Shown here one piece after another: positions 1 through 7,655 of a stretch of DNA of 64,000 nucleotides. The stretch covers positions 1,798,001-1,862,000 of the forward strand of contig NC_017098.1 of assembly GCF_000242595.2 (NCBI RefSeq). The letters run 5' to 3'. The notes below the pieces were generated by a model. The model was not told the origin of the DNA, made no database searches, and saw only the letters and a program-made list of their open reading frames with translations. The first letter of the stretch is position 1. Each line of letters begins with the position of its first letter. The position numbers were made by a program, and so were the translations under genes. The DNA is from Spirochaeta africana DSM 8902. GTDB lineage: Bacteria > Spirochaetota > Spirochaetia > DSM-27196 > DSM-8902.

Positions 1-390
1 CAGTGCAGCGATCCGCAGTACCGTCATCTGGATCACGCCCGGAATGTCCTCGGGTGCGTATCCTGCCGAGTAGGTTATCATGATGTTCCGGCGCCCAGCC
101 GGGAGCTCCCTGGTCAGAAAGATCCGTTCCTCATTGATGTGATACTCCCCCGGATCGATCGATTCGCCTCCCACGACCTTGAGCTGCTGGACATCGTCGA
201 CAGGCTTGGCTGCCAGCTGCAGGGTGTCGGTTCCCCCGTCCATCAGGTCAGTATAGGTCTCGAGCTCCGGACTATAGCCCAGATAATTGATGACGATCTG
301 AGCGGCTGAATCGAGATACATTCCCAGCATCATGTCGTCGTCCGTGTTGACCCCGGTGTACTTTTTCAGCTGCTCGATGGTTGCGATCAT
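1..390 (-). CDS. Phage head-tail connector protein (gp6-like), 3' end off the window
   Basis: 130 codons are open from the ATG at 390 to the window edge, so the C-terminus is missing. The protein begins MIATIEQLKKYTGV, has the acidic patch NTDDD and the segment SAAQIVINYLGYSPE, and continues with ITYSAGYAPEDIPGVIQMTVL. This layout (short N-terminal helices, then a YxAGY..PEDIP..I segment) is typical of HK97 gp6-like adaptor proteins, which form a ring under the portal and join head to tail. Its start overlaps the stop of the preceding gene as ATGA, and it lies just after the capsid gene, the usual place for this family. Function rests on position and motif pattern. Confidence 0.8.
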   Translation of the reverse strand, partial: MIATIEQLKKYTGVNTDDDMMLGMYLDSAAQIVINYLGYSPELETYTDLMDGGTDTLQLAAKPVDDVQQLKVVGGESIDPGEYHINEERIFLTRELPAGRRNIMITYSAGYAPEDIPGVIQMTVLRIAAL

Positions 391-617
391 ACTCGCCGTC
401 CTGCCCCTGCTCGCTCGAGCTTGTCAGCCACGGTCTCGGACACTTCGACGGTGTCCCCCGGCCGGCGTATCCCGTCCGGACTCGCCCAGACCTTGAGCAG
501 CTCGATCTCGATCTTTTTCCGGCTGGGTTTCTCCGGGGTCTCGGTCGGTGCCGCAGTCGCTCTCTCGACCTGCTGAGGCTGTCTCACTGGTGTCTTTTTC
601 TTTGTCTGCTGTGCCAT
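387..617 (-). CDS. Small conserved phage protein between capsid and connector genes
   Basis: 76 residues. The first 35 are basic and low in complexity (KKKTPVRQPQQ, then PTETPEKPSRKK). The C-terminal 40 (KIEIELLKVWASPDGIRRPG, then DTVEVSETVADKLERAGAGRRV) look like a small beta domain of the kind often found in short proteins coded between capsid and head-completion genes. It overlaps the connector start by 4 bp. I do not recognise a named function; a minor head or decoration role is possible from position only. Confidence 0.7.
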   Translation of the reverse strand: MAQQTKKKTPVRQPQQVERATAAPTETPEKPSRKKIEIELLKVWASPDGIRRPGDTVEVSETVADKLERAGAGRRV

Positions 618-681
618 TTCTCCCCCTGGACAGATAGGCAGCAGCCCCGCGCCTTGCAGGACTGCTGCTGTCTCTCATCGA

Positions 682-1809
682 TTACGATTCGATCTTGAGC
701 CGTACAAACGCCTTCTGGTCGATCACGTTCCCGGTGGTGAGGAAAAACCCCTTGTAGCCGATCTGGTTCGATCCTGCATACAATTCGTTCAGCACCTGGA
801 TCTCCATGCTCTCGACATCTGCGATCGCGTAACCGCGGCCGAAATCAGCCAGAGCTGCGACATAGGCGCCAGCCTCGACCACTGCCGGAGCATAGTCCGA
901 CTTGTAGACCGGGATTCCCAGGATCATGTCAGGCTCGCCGGTTCGCCATGCCTGAGTCATGATGTAGCGGCCGTCACCATCTTTCAGGCTCTCGACCTCG
1001 GTCAGGACATCCGGATGGATTACCCATACGGGATTGTAGCCGCTGGCCAGCTTGTTCTTGGCCTTGATAAACAGCTCAGCCGACAGGGTGCCGCCGTTCT
1101 CCACGTCCTGGCTGGTCGGTACTGCGGTGGTGTTGAAAATACCGGCCGGGGTGTCATTCGTGCCGTCTCCGGTCAGGTATGCTGCTTCCAGGGTTCGAGC
1201 AGCAGACTCGACACTCTCATCGCGGATTGCCTGGTCGATCGGTACAGCAGATACCTTGACCAGCTTCTGCGACAGTTTAACCAAAGTGTTCAGCGACTGC
1301 GGCATCAGTGTGACCTTGCCGAAATCGAGATCGGTGTCAGCGACCGGGGTGTCTCCCCAGGTTGCATTCCCCATTTTCTCGGTACGCCGCGGGATGGTGA
1401 TCCCCTCCTGCTTGGTCAGCGTGTACTTTTTCGACAGCTGCCGGATCATCATCCGGTTGTCCAGAGACTTCACGAAATCGCTGACAAATGCTTTCGGCGC
1501 AAACACGCCCTCAGCGAAATTGACATCGCGCTTCTGCAGCGCCATGATCGAGCGGAATTCGTCCAGATCCTCGCCGTCGCCCTCACCGCGTTCCTCAGCG
1601 GTGAATGGTACATTCGCCAGACCTGCCTCGAGATCAGCGGCTCGCTGCTCGGCGTCGATCTGCGCCTTGAGGTTCTCAGCCTGTTCGATCAGGCCATCGT
1701 ACTTTTCCCGCTCTTCATCGGTAAAGCTGCGTTCCTCGGTCTCGCATGCGGTTATGAGCTGACGAATCTCAGCGGTGATTCCCTGTAGTTTCTTGCGTAG
1801 CTTGTTCAT
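682..1809 (-). CDS. HK97-family major capsid protein
   Basis: 375 residues. The first ~100 are a charged coiled-coil delta domain (LRKKLQGITAEIRQLI, then TDEEREKYDGLIEQAENLKAQI), as expected for the scaffolding segment cut off by the prohead protease. The rest matches the HK97 capsid fold: PRRTEKMGNATWGDTPVADT, then VKLSQKLVKVSAVPIDQAIR, AYLTGDGTNDTPAGIF, WVIHPDVLTEVESLKDGDGR, and the C-terminal TTGNVIDQKAFVRLKI. The length is normal for this family. It follows the protease gene by 9 bp with AGGAG upstream of the ATG and precedes the head-completion genes. It builds the icosahedral shell. Confidence 0.95.
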   Translation of the reverse strand: MNKLRKKLQGITAEIRQLITACETEERSFTDEEREKYDGLIEQAENLKAQIDAEQRAADLEAGLANVPFTAEERGEGDGEDLDEFRSIMALQKRDVNFAEGVFAPKAFVSDFVKSLDNRMMIRQLSKKYTLTKQEGITIPRRTEKMGNATWGDTPVADTDLDFGKVTLMPQSLNTLVKLSQKLVKVSAVPIDQAIRDESVESAARTLEAAYLTGDGTNDTPAGIFNTTAVPTSQDVENGGTLSAELFIKAKNKLASGYNPVWVIHPDVLTEVESLKDGDGRYIMTQAWRTGEPDMILGIPVYKSDYAPAVVEAGAYVAALADFGRGYAIADVESMEIQVLNELYAGSNQIGYKGFFLTTGNVIDQKAFVRLKIES

Positions 1810-1818
1810 AGTATTCTC

Positions 1819-2499
1819 CTATAGTTCCAGCAGCCTCAGCCGAGCCTTGGCTGCGTCCATGCTTTCGCGGGTGCTGTCCTGCTGCCCGTCGCTGGCCGCC
1901 TCCTGGTCTGCCTGGTTGCTGTTGCGTTCTGTATTTTCTGTCGACTGGTCGCCGGTTTCGCTGGTGGCGTCACCCTGCCAGCCCTCCGGCAGCCTGTCGG
2001 CCAATTCCTCTCTGAGTTCGCGGACATAGCTCTCGCTGGACTCGTATGCCGGGAACGTCACCCCGACACTGATCTCCCGGAGATCCACGCTCCGCAGCTT
2101 GCGGATGACCTCGCCGTCTTTGTGCTCGACATCATCCTCGATCACGCGAAACCCGAATGATACGCCGTTGACGATCCCCGAGCGGATCGACTCGTACAGA
2201 TCACGCTGGTAGCTGACCTGGTCATTGACATCGATCTCGAATATCAGGCCATCGTCAGAGCTCCGTAGCCGGAGCGAACCGTTCCGGACTCGCGCCAGTG
2301 GCTTGCTGCTGTCATGGTTCAGCAGCGCTTTCACGTCCGCATTGTCGCCCAGGGTCTTATTGAATGCGGTCGGCATGATGATTTCCCGGAACCCCATCGG
2401 GAGCGATCGGGAATTGTACGGGATGATCCCGATGATCTTTTTCTTGTCGTCCTGCTCTCTGAGTTCCAGATCCTGCTTGATCAGGTTGTAATACTTCAT
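1819..2499 (-). CDS. HK97-family prohead protease
   Basis: 226 residues. It matches the U35-type prohead protease: GIIPYNSRSLPMGFREIIMP near the N-terminus, AFNKTL..NADVKALLNHDSSKPLAR with the conserved LLNHD histidine (about residue 63), and the NGVSFGF motif with the catalytic serine (about residue 115). The C-terminal ~60 residues are low-complexity (TGDQSTENTERNSNQADQEA), a usual self-cleaved tail. It matures the shell by removing the capsid delta domain. It sits between portal and capsid genes, as in HK97. Two copies of a 12-bp repeat lie just upstream. Confidence 0.93.
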   Translation of the reverse strand: MKYYNLIKQDLELREQDDKKKIIGIIPYNSRSLPMGFREIIMPTAFNKTLGDNADVKALLNHDSSKPLARVRNGSLRLRSSDDGLIFEIDVNDQVSYQRDLYESIRSGIVNGVSFGFRVIEDDVEHKDGEVIRKLRSVDLREISVGVTFPAYESSESYVRELREELADRLPEGWQGDATSETGDQSTENTERNSNQADQEAASDGQQDSTRESMDAAKARLRLLEL

Positions 2500-2511
2500 T
2501 CGTCCGTCCTC

Positions 2512-2542
2512 GCTTATATAGTCGCGTCCTGCTTATATAGTC
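2512..2542 (-). repeat. Two copies of the 12-bp repeat GACTATATAAGC
   Basis: Read on the minus strand, GACTATATAAGC occurs at 2542-2531 and again at 2523-2512, between the portal stop codon and the protease start. The first copy begins inside the portal stop (TGACTATATAAGC). A third copy lies between the terminase and portal genes. TATATAAGC could include a -10 element. No matching -35 hexamer is obvious. Confidence 0.75.
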
Positions 2543-3788
2543 ATTTCCGGTCGTCGCCGACCCCGTGAGTGTCCTGATCGGTGAGCTGCTGTGCTTTCTG
2601 CTTTGCTCCGGCCATGTATGCGTCGATGACCTCATCTTTCAGCGGCATCAGGTTCGCCGGGACAAAGAATGTCCGGCCGGCATCGGTTCCCAGCGCCGGC
2701 TGATTCTCGAGCTTCGCGATCTGGTCGTGGTTCAGGATTCCATGCTGGATACCGGTCGCGTATCCTCTCATGCGGGTCTCAAAATCACCCCGCAGCAGCC
2801 CAGCGGTATTGAACTCCGGAAAGTGTCTTTCCCGCTCGAATGGTGTCATCAGCAGCCGGAGATACTGCTCGATGATCTTGATCCACGGCAGCAGCGTGTA
2901 CGTCAGGAAATTGGTGTTCTGCACCTCGAGATTCACGTTCGCCGCCGCGCCCTGGTTCAGCATCTGTACGGGTACGTTGTACAGACTCGCGATGATCTTT
3001 GTCTGATATTCCCGGTTTTCAGCCAGCTGTGCCGTCCGGTTGTCGACGCTGTCCAGCTGCTGCACTTTCATGCCGTTGAATGTGATAAACGGCTTATTAC
3101 TGCCTGAGTAGTTTTTTCGCAGATAGTCTGCGATCTGTTTGACGTCATCCGGATCGGCGTCGCTGTACATTTCCGATATGTCGATCACCGGTCGCTTGGT
3201 GAGCCCTGTGTCGAATGCGTCAGCGGCATATTTGTCCATCTTTCCGGCCAGCTCGAGGTGTTGCCGAGCAGTCTGACGAACTCCGACCCCTTTCAGGCCG
3301 TTGTATCCGCGGCCGGGTATGTGCAGGATATTCCGCGACGGAATGCTGGTGCCATCGTATGTGTATATTTTGCGCTGATTCTTGTCCCGGTCGACGTGCA
3401 TTTTCCGCGGGTCGAGAGGATACAGAGCCCGGACGGTGTCACCGTTGTTGTCTCTGTACAGATAAGCGTTCCCATCGTCCAAGAGGTGCCGGACAATCCG
3501 CTCGTAGAATGTAAACGGAGTCTCATCCGGATTCGGCTGATACTTGAGCAGCGTCCGCAGCGGTTTGTCGAATGCTTGCACCTTGCCGCCGGTGTTCGTC
3601 GAGAAATACAGCTCCACCGGCATCGAGGCTATCGACCCGGCGATCAGGTTGACGCATTGCGTCGCGATCGCGTTGCTCTGGCTGCTGCCGGAGATTATCA
3701 CTCCGCTGTCGGTGTGTATCACGTCTGTCAGCTTCGCCCTGATCTCGGCGCCGCTGATTTTCTTGCTTCGTCTGGAAAATAGTCCCAT
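2541..3788 (-). CDS. HK97-family phage portal protein
   Basis: 415 residues. It begins with a basic N-terminus (MGLFSRRSKKI) and has family features in order: VIISGSSQSNAIATQCVNLI, SIASMPVELYF, LLKYQPNPDETPFTFYERIV, LLDDGNAYLYRDNNG, LYPLDPRKMHV, ILHIPGRGYNGLKGVGVRQT and YNVPVQMLNQGAAANVNLEV. The dodecameric portal forms the DNA channel at one head vertex and binds the terminase motor. Start: ATG at 3788 with AAAGGGGA 12 bp upstream. It lies directly after the large terminase gene, the order found in HK97-like phages. Confidence 0.95.
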   Translation of the reverse strand: MGLFSRRSKKISGAEIRAKLTDVIHTDSGVIISGSSQSNAIATQCVNLIAGSIASMPVELYFSTNTGGKVQAFDKPLRTLLKYQPNPDETPFTFYERIVRHLLDDGNAYLYRDNNGDTVRALYPLDPRKMHVDRDKNQRKIYTYDGTSIPSRNILHIPGRGYNGLKGVGVRQTARQHLELAGKMDKYAADAFDTGLTKRPVIDISEMYSDADPDDVKQIADYLRKNYSGSNKPFITFNGMKVQQLDSVDNRTAQLAENREYQTKIIASLYNVPVQMLNQGAAANVNLEVQNTNFLTYTLLPWIKIIEQYLRLLMTPFERERHFPEFNTAGLLRGDFETRMRGYATGIQHGILNHDQIAKLENQPALGTDAGRTFFVPANLMPLKDEVIDAYMAGAKQKAQQLTDQDTHGVGDDRK

Positions 3789-3814
3789 GTTCTGCAGTCC
3801 CCTTTATGGTTTCT

Positions 3815-3826
3815 GCTTATATAGTC
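3815..3826 (-). repeat. Third copy of the 12-bp repeat GACTATATAAGC
   Basis: This copy lies between the terminase stop (3838) and the portal start (3788), again preceded by TG to give TGACTATATAAGC. It matches the two copies at 2512-2542 exactly. A 15-bp core, CTGCTTATATAGTCA on the plus strand, is shared with the copy at 2531-2542. Confidence 0.75.
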
Positions 3827-3837
3827 AGGGACGGTTT

Positions 3838-5520
3838 TCAGTATTCGACAGCGCCCCAAGCATGGCGTTTTCTACTTTCTTGCCGGATAACCTCGCCCAG
3901 CTGGTTGTGAGTCATGATTGATGTGATCACGCTGTCGATCCGGCGCGATTCGCTGCGGTAGTCGATCTTTCGGATCTTGATGTTCCCATTGTTGTCGACG
4001 AATACTTGAGCATTCGAGGTCATCCAGTGACTGACTGGATTCGGGTCGATGATCTCGCCCTTGAGCAAACTGGTCTCGTATGCCTTGGCCGGCTCCGACA
4101 TCGCCCTGGTGCTCATGTCCATTTCGATCATGGTCATTTCGTCGGTCAGCTGTTTGATGATCTCGGTCGCGCTCCACTTATCGAACACCAGGCTTGTCAG
4201 CTTGCTGTACTTTTTTCGATCTTGCTGGACATCCCGAATCAGATAGTCGTAATCGACAACCGCGCCCGGCGTCGCCGTGATCCATCCCTCGCGAATCCAG
4301 TACCAGATCAGGGTCGAGTCGTTTTTCATCTTTTCTTCGATCTGTTCCTCGGGTATGTAATACCGGTGTTTTGCGATCAGCTTTTTCTGCTCAGCGTCCC
4401 AGAACATGAGCGTATAAGCGGTGAAATCGATCCGCTTGGACAGGTCGATCGCGCCGACCACCGGCAGCCCTCGGAGATAGTCGTCATCCGGGGAGTCCTG
4501 GATCATCGACTTGATCGCGTCATCAGAAAACCACTGTTCATTGCTGATTCGCTGCAGAAAGCGGTTCAGGGTCTTGGTAAAAAACTCGCCCTGGTAGCTG
4601 GGTTTTGCCTCGGCCTCGTTTCGTTCCTCGATCAGTGTCTCGAGCGTCACGCTGACGCCGAGATTCGGGTTCGCCTTGATATAGTTCCGGTGGTCTTTCC
4701 AGTCGTCGCCCTGGTCGAGTTCATAGATCAGCGGGAGAAAGGTGTCGTCCTGGAATGTCCCGTCCAGCAGCTTTTTCCCGAGCTCATACTCGGCAAACCC
4801 GGGGTTGTCCTGGCTTGTGCTGTAACCGGCCGTGGTGATCTGCAGCATGATCGGCTGGACACGGCTTTTCATACCAGACCGCATGATGTTCACCGCCGAG
4901 CTGTCCCGGTGAGCCGCGACCTCATCGGCCAGACAGAACGATACATTCAGACCGTCATGCCTCCCGCTGTCCGAGCTCAGCGCTTTTATGACACCGGCTT
5001 TCGGTACGTTCCGGACTTCATACTGATACAGATCCAGCAGCTCCGACAAATCGTTATTCTTGCGGACGAACTCCCGGCAGTTGAAAAAAGATATATTCGC
5101 CTGTTCCTTGCTGGTGGCCACGGAATACACTTCTGCCCCCGGTTCGGTCAGCAGGTCATAGATCTGCAGCGCCGAGCCCAGCAGGGTCTTTCCGTTTTTC
5201 CGAGCGATGAACAGGAAAGCCCTCTTGAACCTGCGCCGGCCGTTGTCTTTGCGCTTCCAGCCGTACAGTTGCCCGATCAGGAACACCTGCCACGGTTCTA
5301 GCCGGATCAGCTGCCCGGCCAGCTCGCCCTTGATATGCTTGAGCGCCTCCACGAACCGGACGACCTTGCCGGCTGCTGCAGGGTCGAATCGGTACGGGTA
5401 GTCCGGATCATCCTGCCGAGCGATGTCGCGCCGGAACCTGGCCACCGCCAGCTTGATATACTTCCCGGTCAGGATCTCCCCGGAGTCCACTGCATCGACA
5501 TACTTCCAGAGCCTATCCAT
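3838..5520 (-). CDS. Phage terminase large subunit
   Basis: 560 residues from the ATG at 5520 (MDRLWKYVDAVDSGEILTGK). A longer reading frame from 5559 exists, but the 5520 start gives the ATGGATAG overlap with the small-subunit stop and has GGGGGTG upstream. The ATPase part shows Walker A-like FLFIARKNGKTLLGSALQIY (about residues 85-105) and Walker B-like VSFCLADEVAAHRDSSAV (about 170-190). The nuclease half contains VVGAIDLSKRIDFTAYTLMF with a metal-binding Asp and ESRRIDSVITSIMTHNQLG near the end. It packages DNA into proheads and cuts concatemers. The Terminase_1 pattern fits an HK97-type phage. Confidence 0.94.
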   Translation of the reverse strand: MDRLWKYVDAVDSGEILTGKYIKLAVARFRRDIARQDDPDYPYRFDPAAAGKVVRFVEALKHIKGELAGQLIRLEPWQVFLIGQLYGWKRKDNGRRRFKRAFLFIARKNGKTLLGSALQIYDLLTEPGAEVYSVATSKEQANISFFNCREFVRKNNDLSELLDLYQYEVRNVPKAGVIKALSSDSGRHDGLNVSFCLADEVAAHRDSSAVNIMRSGMKSRVQPIMLQITTAGYSTSQDNPGFAEYELGKKLLDGTFQDDTFLPLIYELDQGDDWKDHRNYIKANPNLGVSVTLETLIEERNEAEAKPSYQGEFFTKTLNRFLQRISNEQWFSDDAIKSMIQDSPDDDYLRGLPVVGAIDLSKRIDFTAYTLMFWDAEQKKLIAKHRYYIPEEQIEEKMKNDSTLIWYWIREGWITATPGAVVDYDYLIRDVQQDRKKYSKLTSLVFDKWSATEIIKQLTDEMTMIEMDMSTRAMSEPAKAYETSLLKGEIIDPNPVSHWMTSNAQVFVDNNGNIKIRKIDYRSESRRIDSVITSIMTHNQLGEVIRQESRKRHAWGAVEY

Positions 5521-5944
5521 CGCCCAGCACCCCCAGAATCGGATTGTCCGGGTCGTCATGTTTTTTCCCGAGCTGATCGATCACTTTCACCTTGGCCGCC
5601 GGAGTCGCGAAATAGTCTTTCGTAATCGCGTTATACTGTCCGATCAGCCGGCTGTACAGGGATCGATTTTTGCTGAGTGCATTGTCGACCTTGACCACAT
5701 CATCTATGTCCTCGGCTTGAGTCTCGAGCCGCTGCAGCTTGCGGATCGTTTTCAGAGTGTCGTCGGCTTGCCGCAGTATTTGAAAGGCACCCTCGAGCGC
5801 TGCGACATCCTCAGCGAATAACACCTGACGCTGCTGCAAAGTCTCGAGAAACGCGATCAGCTGATCCTTGTACCGCTTCGGGAGTCTGCTCTTGATGCTG
5901 GCCGGGTCGACATGCCGGCGGTCGAGGTCGGTCAGGTCAGGCAT
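5513..5944 (-). CDS. Phage terminase small subunit
   Basis: 143 residues. The start region LTDLDRRHVDPASIKSRLPK is followed by long helices (YKDQLIAFLETLQQ, FAEDVAALEGAFQILRQADD), then NALSKNRSLYSRLIGQYNAI. P27-type small terminases share the helical body and the C-terminal NPILGVLGD-like tail. It recognises the packaging site and feeds DNA to the large subunit, whose gene overlaps it by 8 bp. The assignment relies on position and the Pro-rich C-terminus, as small terminases are poorly conserved. Confidence 0.82.
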   Translation of the reverse strand: MPDLTDLDRRHVDPASIKSRLPKRYKDQLIAFLETLQQRQVLFAEDVAALEGAFQILRQADDTLKTIRKLQRLETQAEDIDDVVKVDNALSKNRSLYSRLIGQYNAITKDYFATPAAKVKVIDQLGKKHDDPDNPILGVLGDG

Positions 5945-6015
5945 CCGCGCACCCCTGAGTAAACTGGAAAATTGGAATATGTGTAAGCAAGGCTGGGGGG
6001 TGGGATATATCCATT

Positions 6016-6420
6016 TTATCCATTGAGGCCACCCTCCCCCCTACCGGTTCGCCATACAAGCCAGCATCTGCAGCAGTCCTCGGTGAGTTGATCAGCTGGG
6101 ACATGCTCGCCGCTCGGGACGATGACAGCGCTGCCATCATCTGCCCAGTGAGCCCCGGCTGATCCGTTGCAGCTGATCCTGTCCATCCCGATCCTGATCG
6201 CGTGATCCCTGGTGACAGACTGCAGCTCGGCCACGGTCGGCAGACGCCGGTCATCAGTCTGCCGGCTCATTGCATCATGCCATTCGAGCCAGTAGTTCGC
6301 TTGTCTGCCATGGATAGATTCTGCCTCTGGCATCGGGACAAACGGGATCCGGGTCTGCTCCGGAGGTTCTGGCAGCTGGTTCGCTGCAGCCGGTTCGTCG
6401 AATAGCGTGAGCTGATTCAT
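6016..6420 (-). CDS. Hypothetical phage protein
   Basis: 134 residues starting MNQLTLFDEPAAANQLPE, a common opening in short phage replication-region proteins (compare sliding-clamp-binding QLTLF motifs). The middle is EWHDAMSRQTDDRRLPTVAE, and the end is Gly-rich (GRGEGGLNG). The ATG at 6420 has GGGAGAG 7 bp upstream and overlaps the preceding HNH gene stop as ATGA. Another open frame (5937-6254) on the same strand is its shadow. Function unknown. The QLTLF motif could bind the beta clamp, but this is speculation. Confidence 0.65.
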   Translation of the reverse strand: MNQLTLFDEPAAANQLPEPPEQTRIPFVPMPEAESIHGRQANYWLEWHDAMSRQTDDRRLPTVAELQSVTRDHAIRIGMDRISCNGSAGAHWADDGSAVIVPSGEHVPADQLTEDCCRCWLVWRTGRGEGGLNG

Positions 6421-6725
6421 ACTTGACTCTCCCGTTCTGCGGCAATACGCTGCCGCACTCGCTGGGCATGTTGCTCAACAGTGTGATGGTTGTTTCCCAG
6501 AGACACCGCTCCATTGCATCGGTCAGTCGGACAGGTGGCTCTCATGTTTTCGGCATGATGGATCACGGATTTCCCGTATCGCTTTACCCAGTGCTTTCGC
6601 TGAGGAATGACATGAGCCAGGTGAAAGCAATTCCAGTCCAGCGGTGCCCCACATACAAAACAGCGCCCATCCTCTCGCATGAAGATTTCAATTCGTTGTT
6701 CTTCCCTTGTCATCATGTGCCTCAC
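6417..6725 (-). CDS. HNH endonuclease-like phage protein
   Basis: 102 residues. Motifs: CFVCGAPLDW (first zinc knuckle), HLAHVIPQRKHWVKRYG (the H..H-type core), HHAENMRATCPTDRCNG (second knuckle and the Asn/His of HNH). These are the parts of a zinc-containing HNH nuclease. The start is GTG at 6725, overlapping the previous stop as GTGA; ATGs at 6716 and 6713 are alternatives. HNH proteins near a terminase often assist packaging. This one is about 0.5 kb from the small terminase gene, so a packaging role is reasonable. Confidence 0.82.
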   Translation of the reverse strand: MRHMMTREEQRIEIFMREDGRCFVCGAPLDWNCFHLAHVIPQRKHWVKRYGKSVIHHAENMRATCPTDRCNGAVSLGNNHHTVEQHAQRVRQRIAAERESQV

Positions 6726-6904
6726 TGGTATATCCGAATCCGCTCCCGGCGCCGCTTGATCTGCCCGTCCGTCTCACCTTTTGCGATCCGGATGGCCTGA
6801 CGAACTATCTGGACCCACAGCGCCGGCAGCGCTATCACCACCAGCAGAGGTGACAGAGCCAGCGCCGCGGCCAGATATAGCAAACTCAAAAAGCAGTTGA
6901 TCAT
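6722..6904 (-). CDS. Small phage membrane protein
   Basis: 60 residues from the ATG at 6904, which overlaps the previous HNH stop as ATGA. A longer frame upstream runs through the HNH gene and is not used. The sequence is one hydrophobic segment (FLSLLYLAAALALSPLLVVI, then ALPALWVQIV) followed by a basic tail (KGETDGQIKRRRERIRIYQ). It would sit in the inner membrane with the tail in the cytoplasm. A holin-like role is possible but unproven; its place among replication and packaging genes does not settle it. Confidence 0.65.
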   Translation of the reverse strand: MINCFLSLLYLAAALALSPLLVVIALPALWVQIVRQAIRIAKGETDGQIKRRRERIRIYQ

Positions 6905-7655
6905 CGTCTCCCCCTGATCTCCGCAGCTGTCTCGCGGTTGTGGCAATCTCTGCAGATTGTTTCCAGATTGCTCGGCTCGTAGAACAGATCCGGGTTTCCT
7001 CTCGGTGGGACCCGGTGATGGACATGCAATTGTTCCGTCGATCCGCACCGTGTGCAGCAGGGTTGTCCCTGCAGGTGTGCAGCTCTGAGCTTGCGCCATT
7101 GTGCTGAGTTGTATAGATGCTGATTCGGTCGCTCTGCCCGGGCAAATGCCTGGCGTCGACGTTCCTCTCGCTTTCGGTCATCCTCCCGCTGGAATCGTTG
7201 ATGATCCTCGCAGTAGGCTCCCCTGACATCGATATGGTTTTGACATCCTGGGTGTTTGCAATAAAAAACGATTGGCACTTTTTCTCCCCTTTCTCAGTAA
7301 GCTCATCAAGCGACGTTGTCCGCTGCTCATGTTCTGCATCGCCGTACACGACCCGCAAGAATGCTCCGTTGCGGAGGTACCCGCTCGGGCTGTCGGTGAG
7401 CTGGAAATCCTCGCGCTTGAGGTACTGCTCGATGACCAGGCTCGCCATGTCTGCCGCCCGGGACTGGCGGGTCTCGGTGTCGCAGCTGATTCCGCGATCC
7501 TCGTAGAACTTGCCCAGCATGTTCGCCGCCATCTGCTCGAACACCAGGTAAATCTCGCCGAGCGTCTCACTGCTGCCGGTCTCGAGGTAGTCAGCTTGCA
7601 GCTCCATGATCTGGTCGTTGTGCTGTCTCCATTTCGTCCGGCGGCTCCTGCTCAT
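6774..7655 (-). CDS. Phage protein with overprinted C-terminal half, N-terminal ~126 residues likely genuine
   Basis: The open frame gives 293 residues. The first 126 (to about 7278) look natural: MSRSRRTKWRQHNDQIMELQ, then LGEIYLVFEQMAANMLGKFY, MASLVIEQYLKREDFQL and GYLRNGAFLRVVYGD. They resemble helical sigma-like or recruitment proteins of phages. From 7278 leftward the frame overlaps the whole HNH gene (6901-7278) and part of 6722-6904, and the residues become Ser/Arg/Gly-rich and unlike a folded protein. The likely ancestral stop was near 7278 and has been lost. Start ATG 7655 overlaps the preceding gene as ATGA. Confidence 0.55.
   Translation of the reverse strand: MSRSRRTKWRQHNDQIMELQADYLETGSSETLGEIYLVFEQMAANMLGKFYEDRGISCDTETRQSRAADMASLVIEQYLKREDFQLTDSPSGYLRNGAFLRVVYGDAEHEQRTTSLDELTEKGEKKCQSFFIANTQDVKTISMSGEPTARIINDSSGRMTESERNVDARHLPGQSDRISIYTTQHNGASSELHTCRDNPAAHGADRRNNCMSITGSHREETRICSTSRAIWKQSAEIATTARQLRRSGGDDDQLLFEFAISGRGAGSVTSAGGDSAAGAVGPDSSSGHPDRKR
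6901..7278 (-). CDS. HNH endonuclease (phage)
   Basis: 125 residues. The N-terminal zinc site is FYCKHPGCQNHIDVRGAYC. It is followed by a basic helix (REDDRKREERRRQAFARAER), the typical NQHLYNSAQWRKLRAAHLQG motif, and the HNH core CCTRCGSTEQLHVHHRVPPR ... NPDLFYEPSNLETICRDCHN. All zinc cysteines and the HNH residues (H..HH, N, H) are present. The start is GTG at 7278 with GGGGAGAAA upstream. It resembles the nucleases coded near terminase genes that help cut packaged DNA. It overlaps a long open frame of the preceding gene in another frame. Confidence 0.88.
   Translation of the reverse strand: MPIVFYCKHPGCQNHIDVRGAYCEDHQRFQREDDRKREERRRQAFARAERPNQHLYNSAQWRKLRAAHLQGQPCCTRCGSTEQLHVHHRVPPRGNPDLFYEPSNLETICRDCHNRETAAEIRGRR

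Noticed and set aside
5937..6254. 105-codon frame after the small terminase gene
   Set aside because: It overlaps 6016-6420 in another frame. The latter has the better ribosome site and a coupled start.
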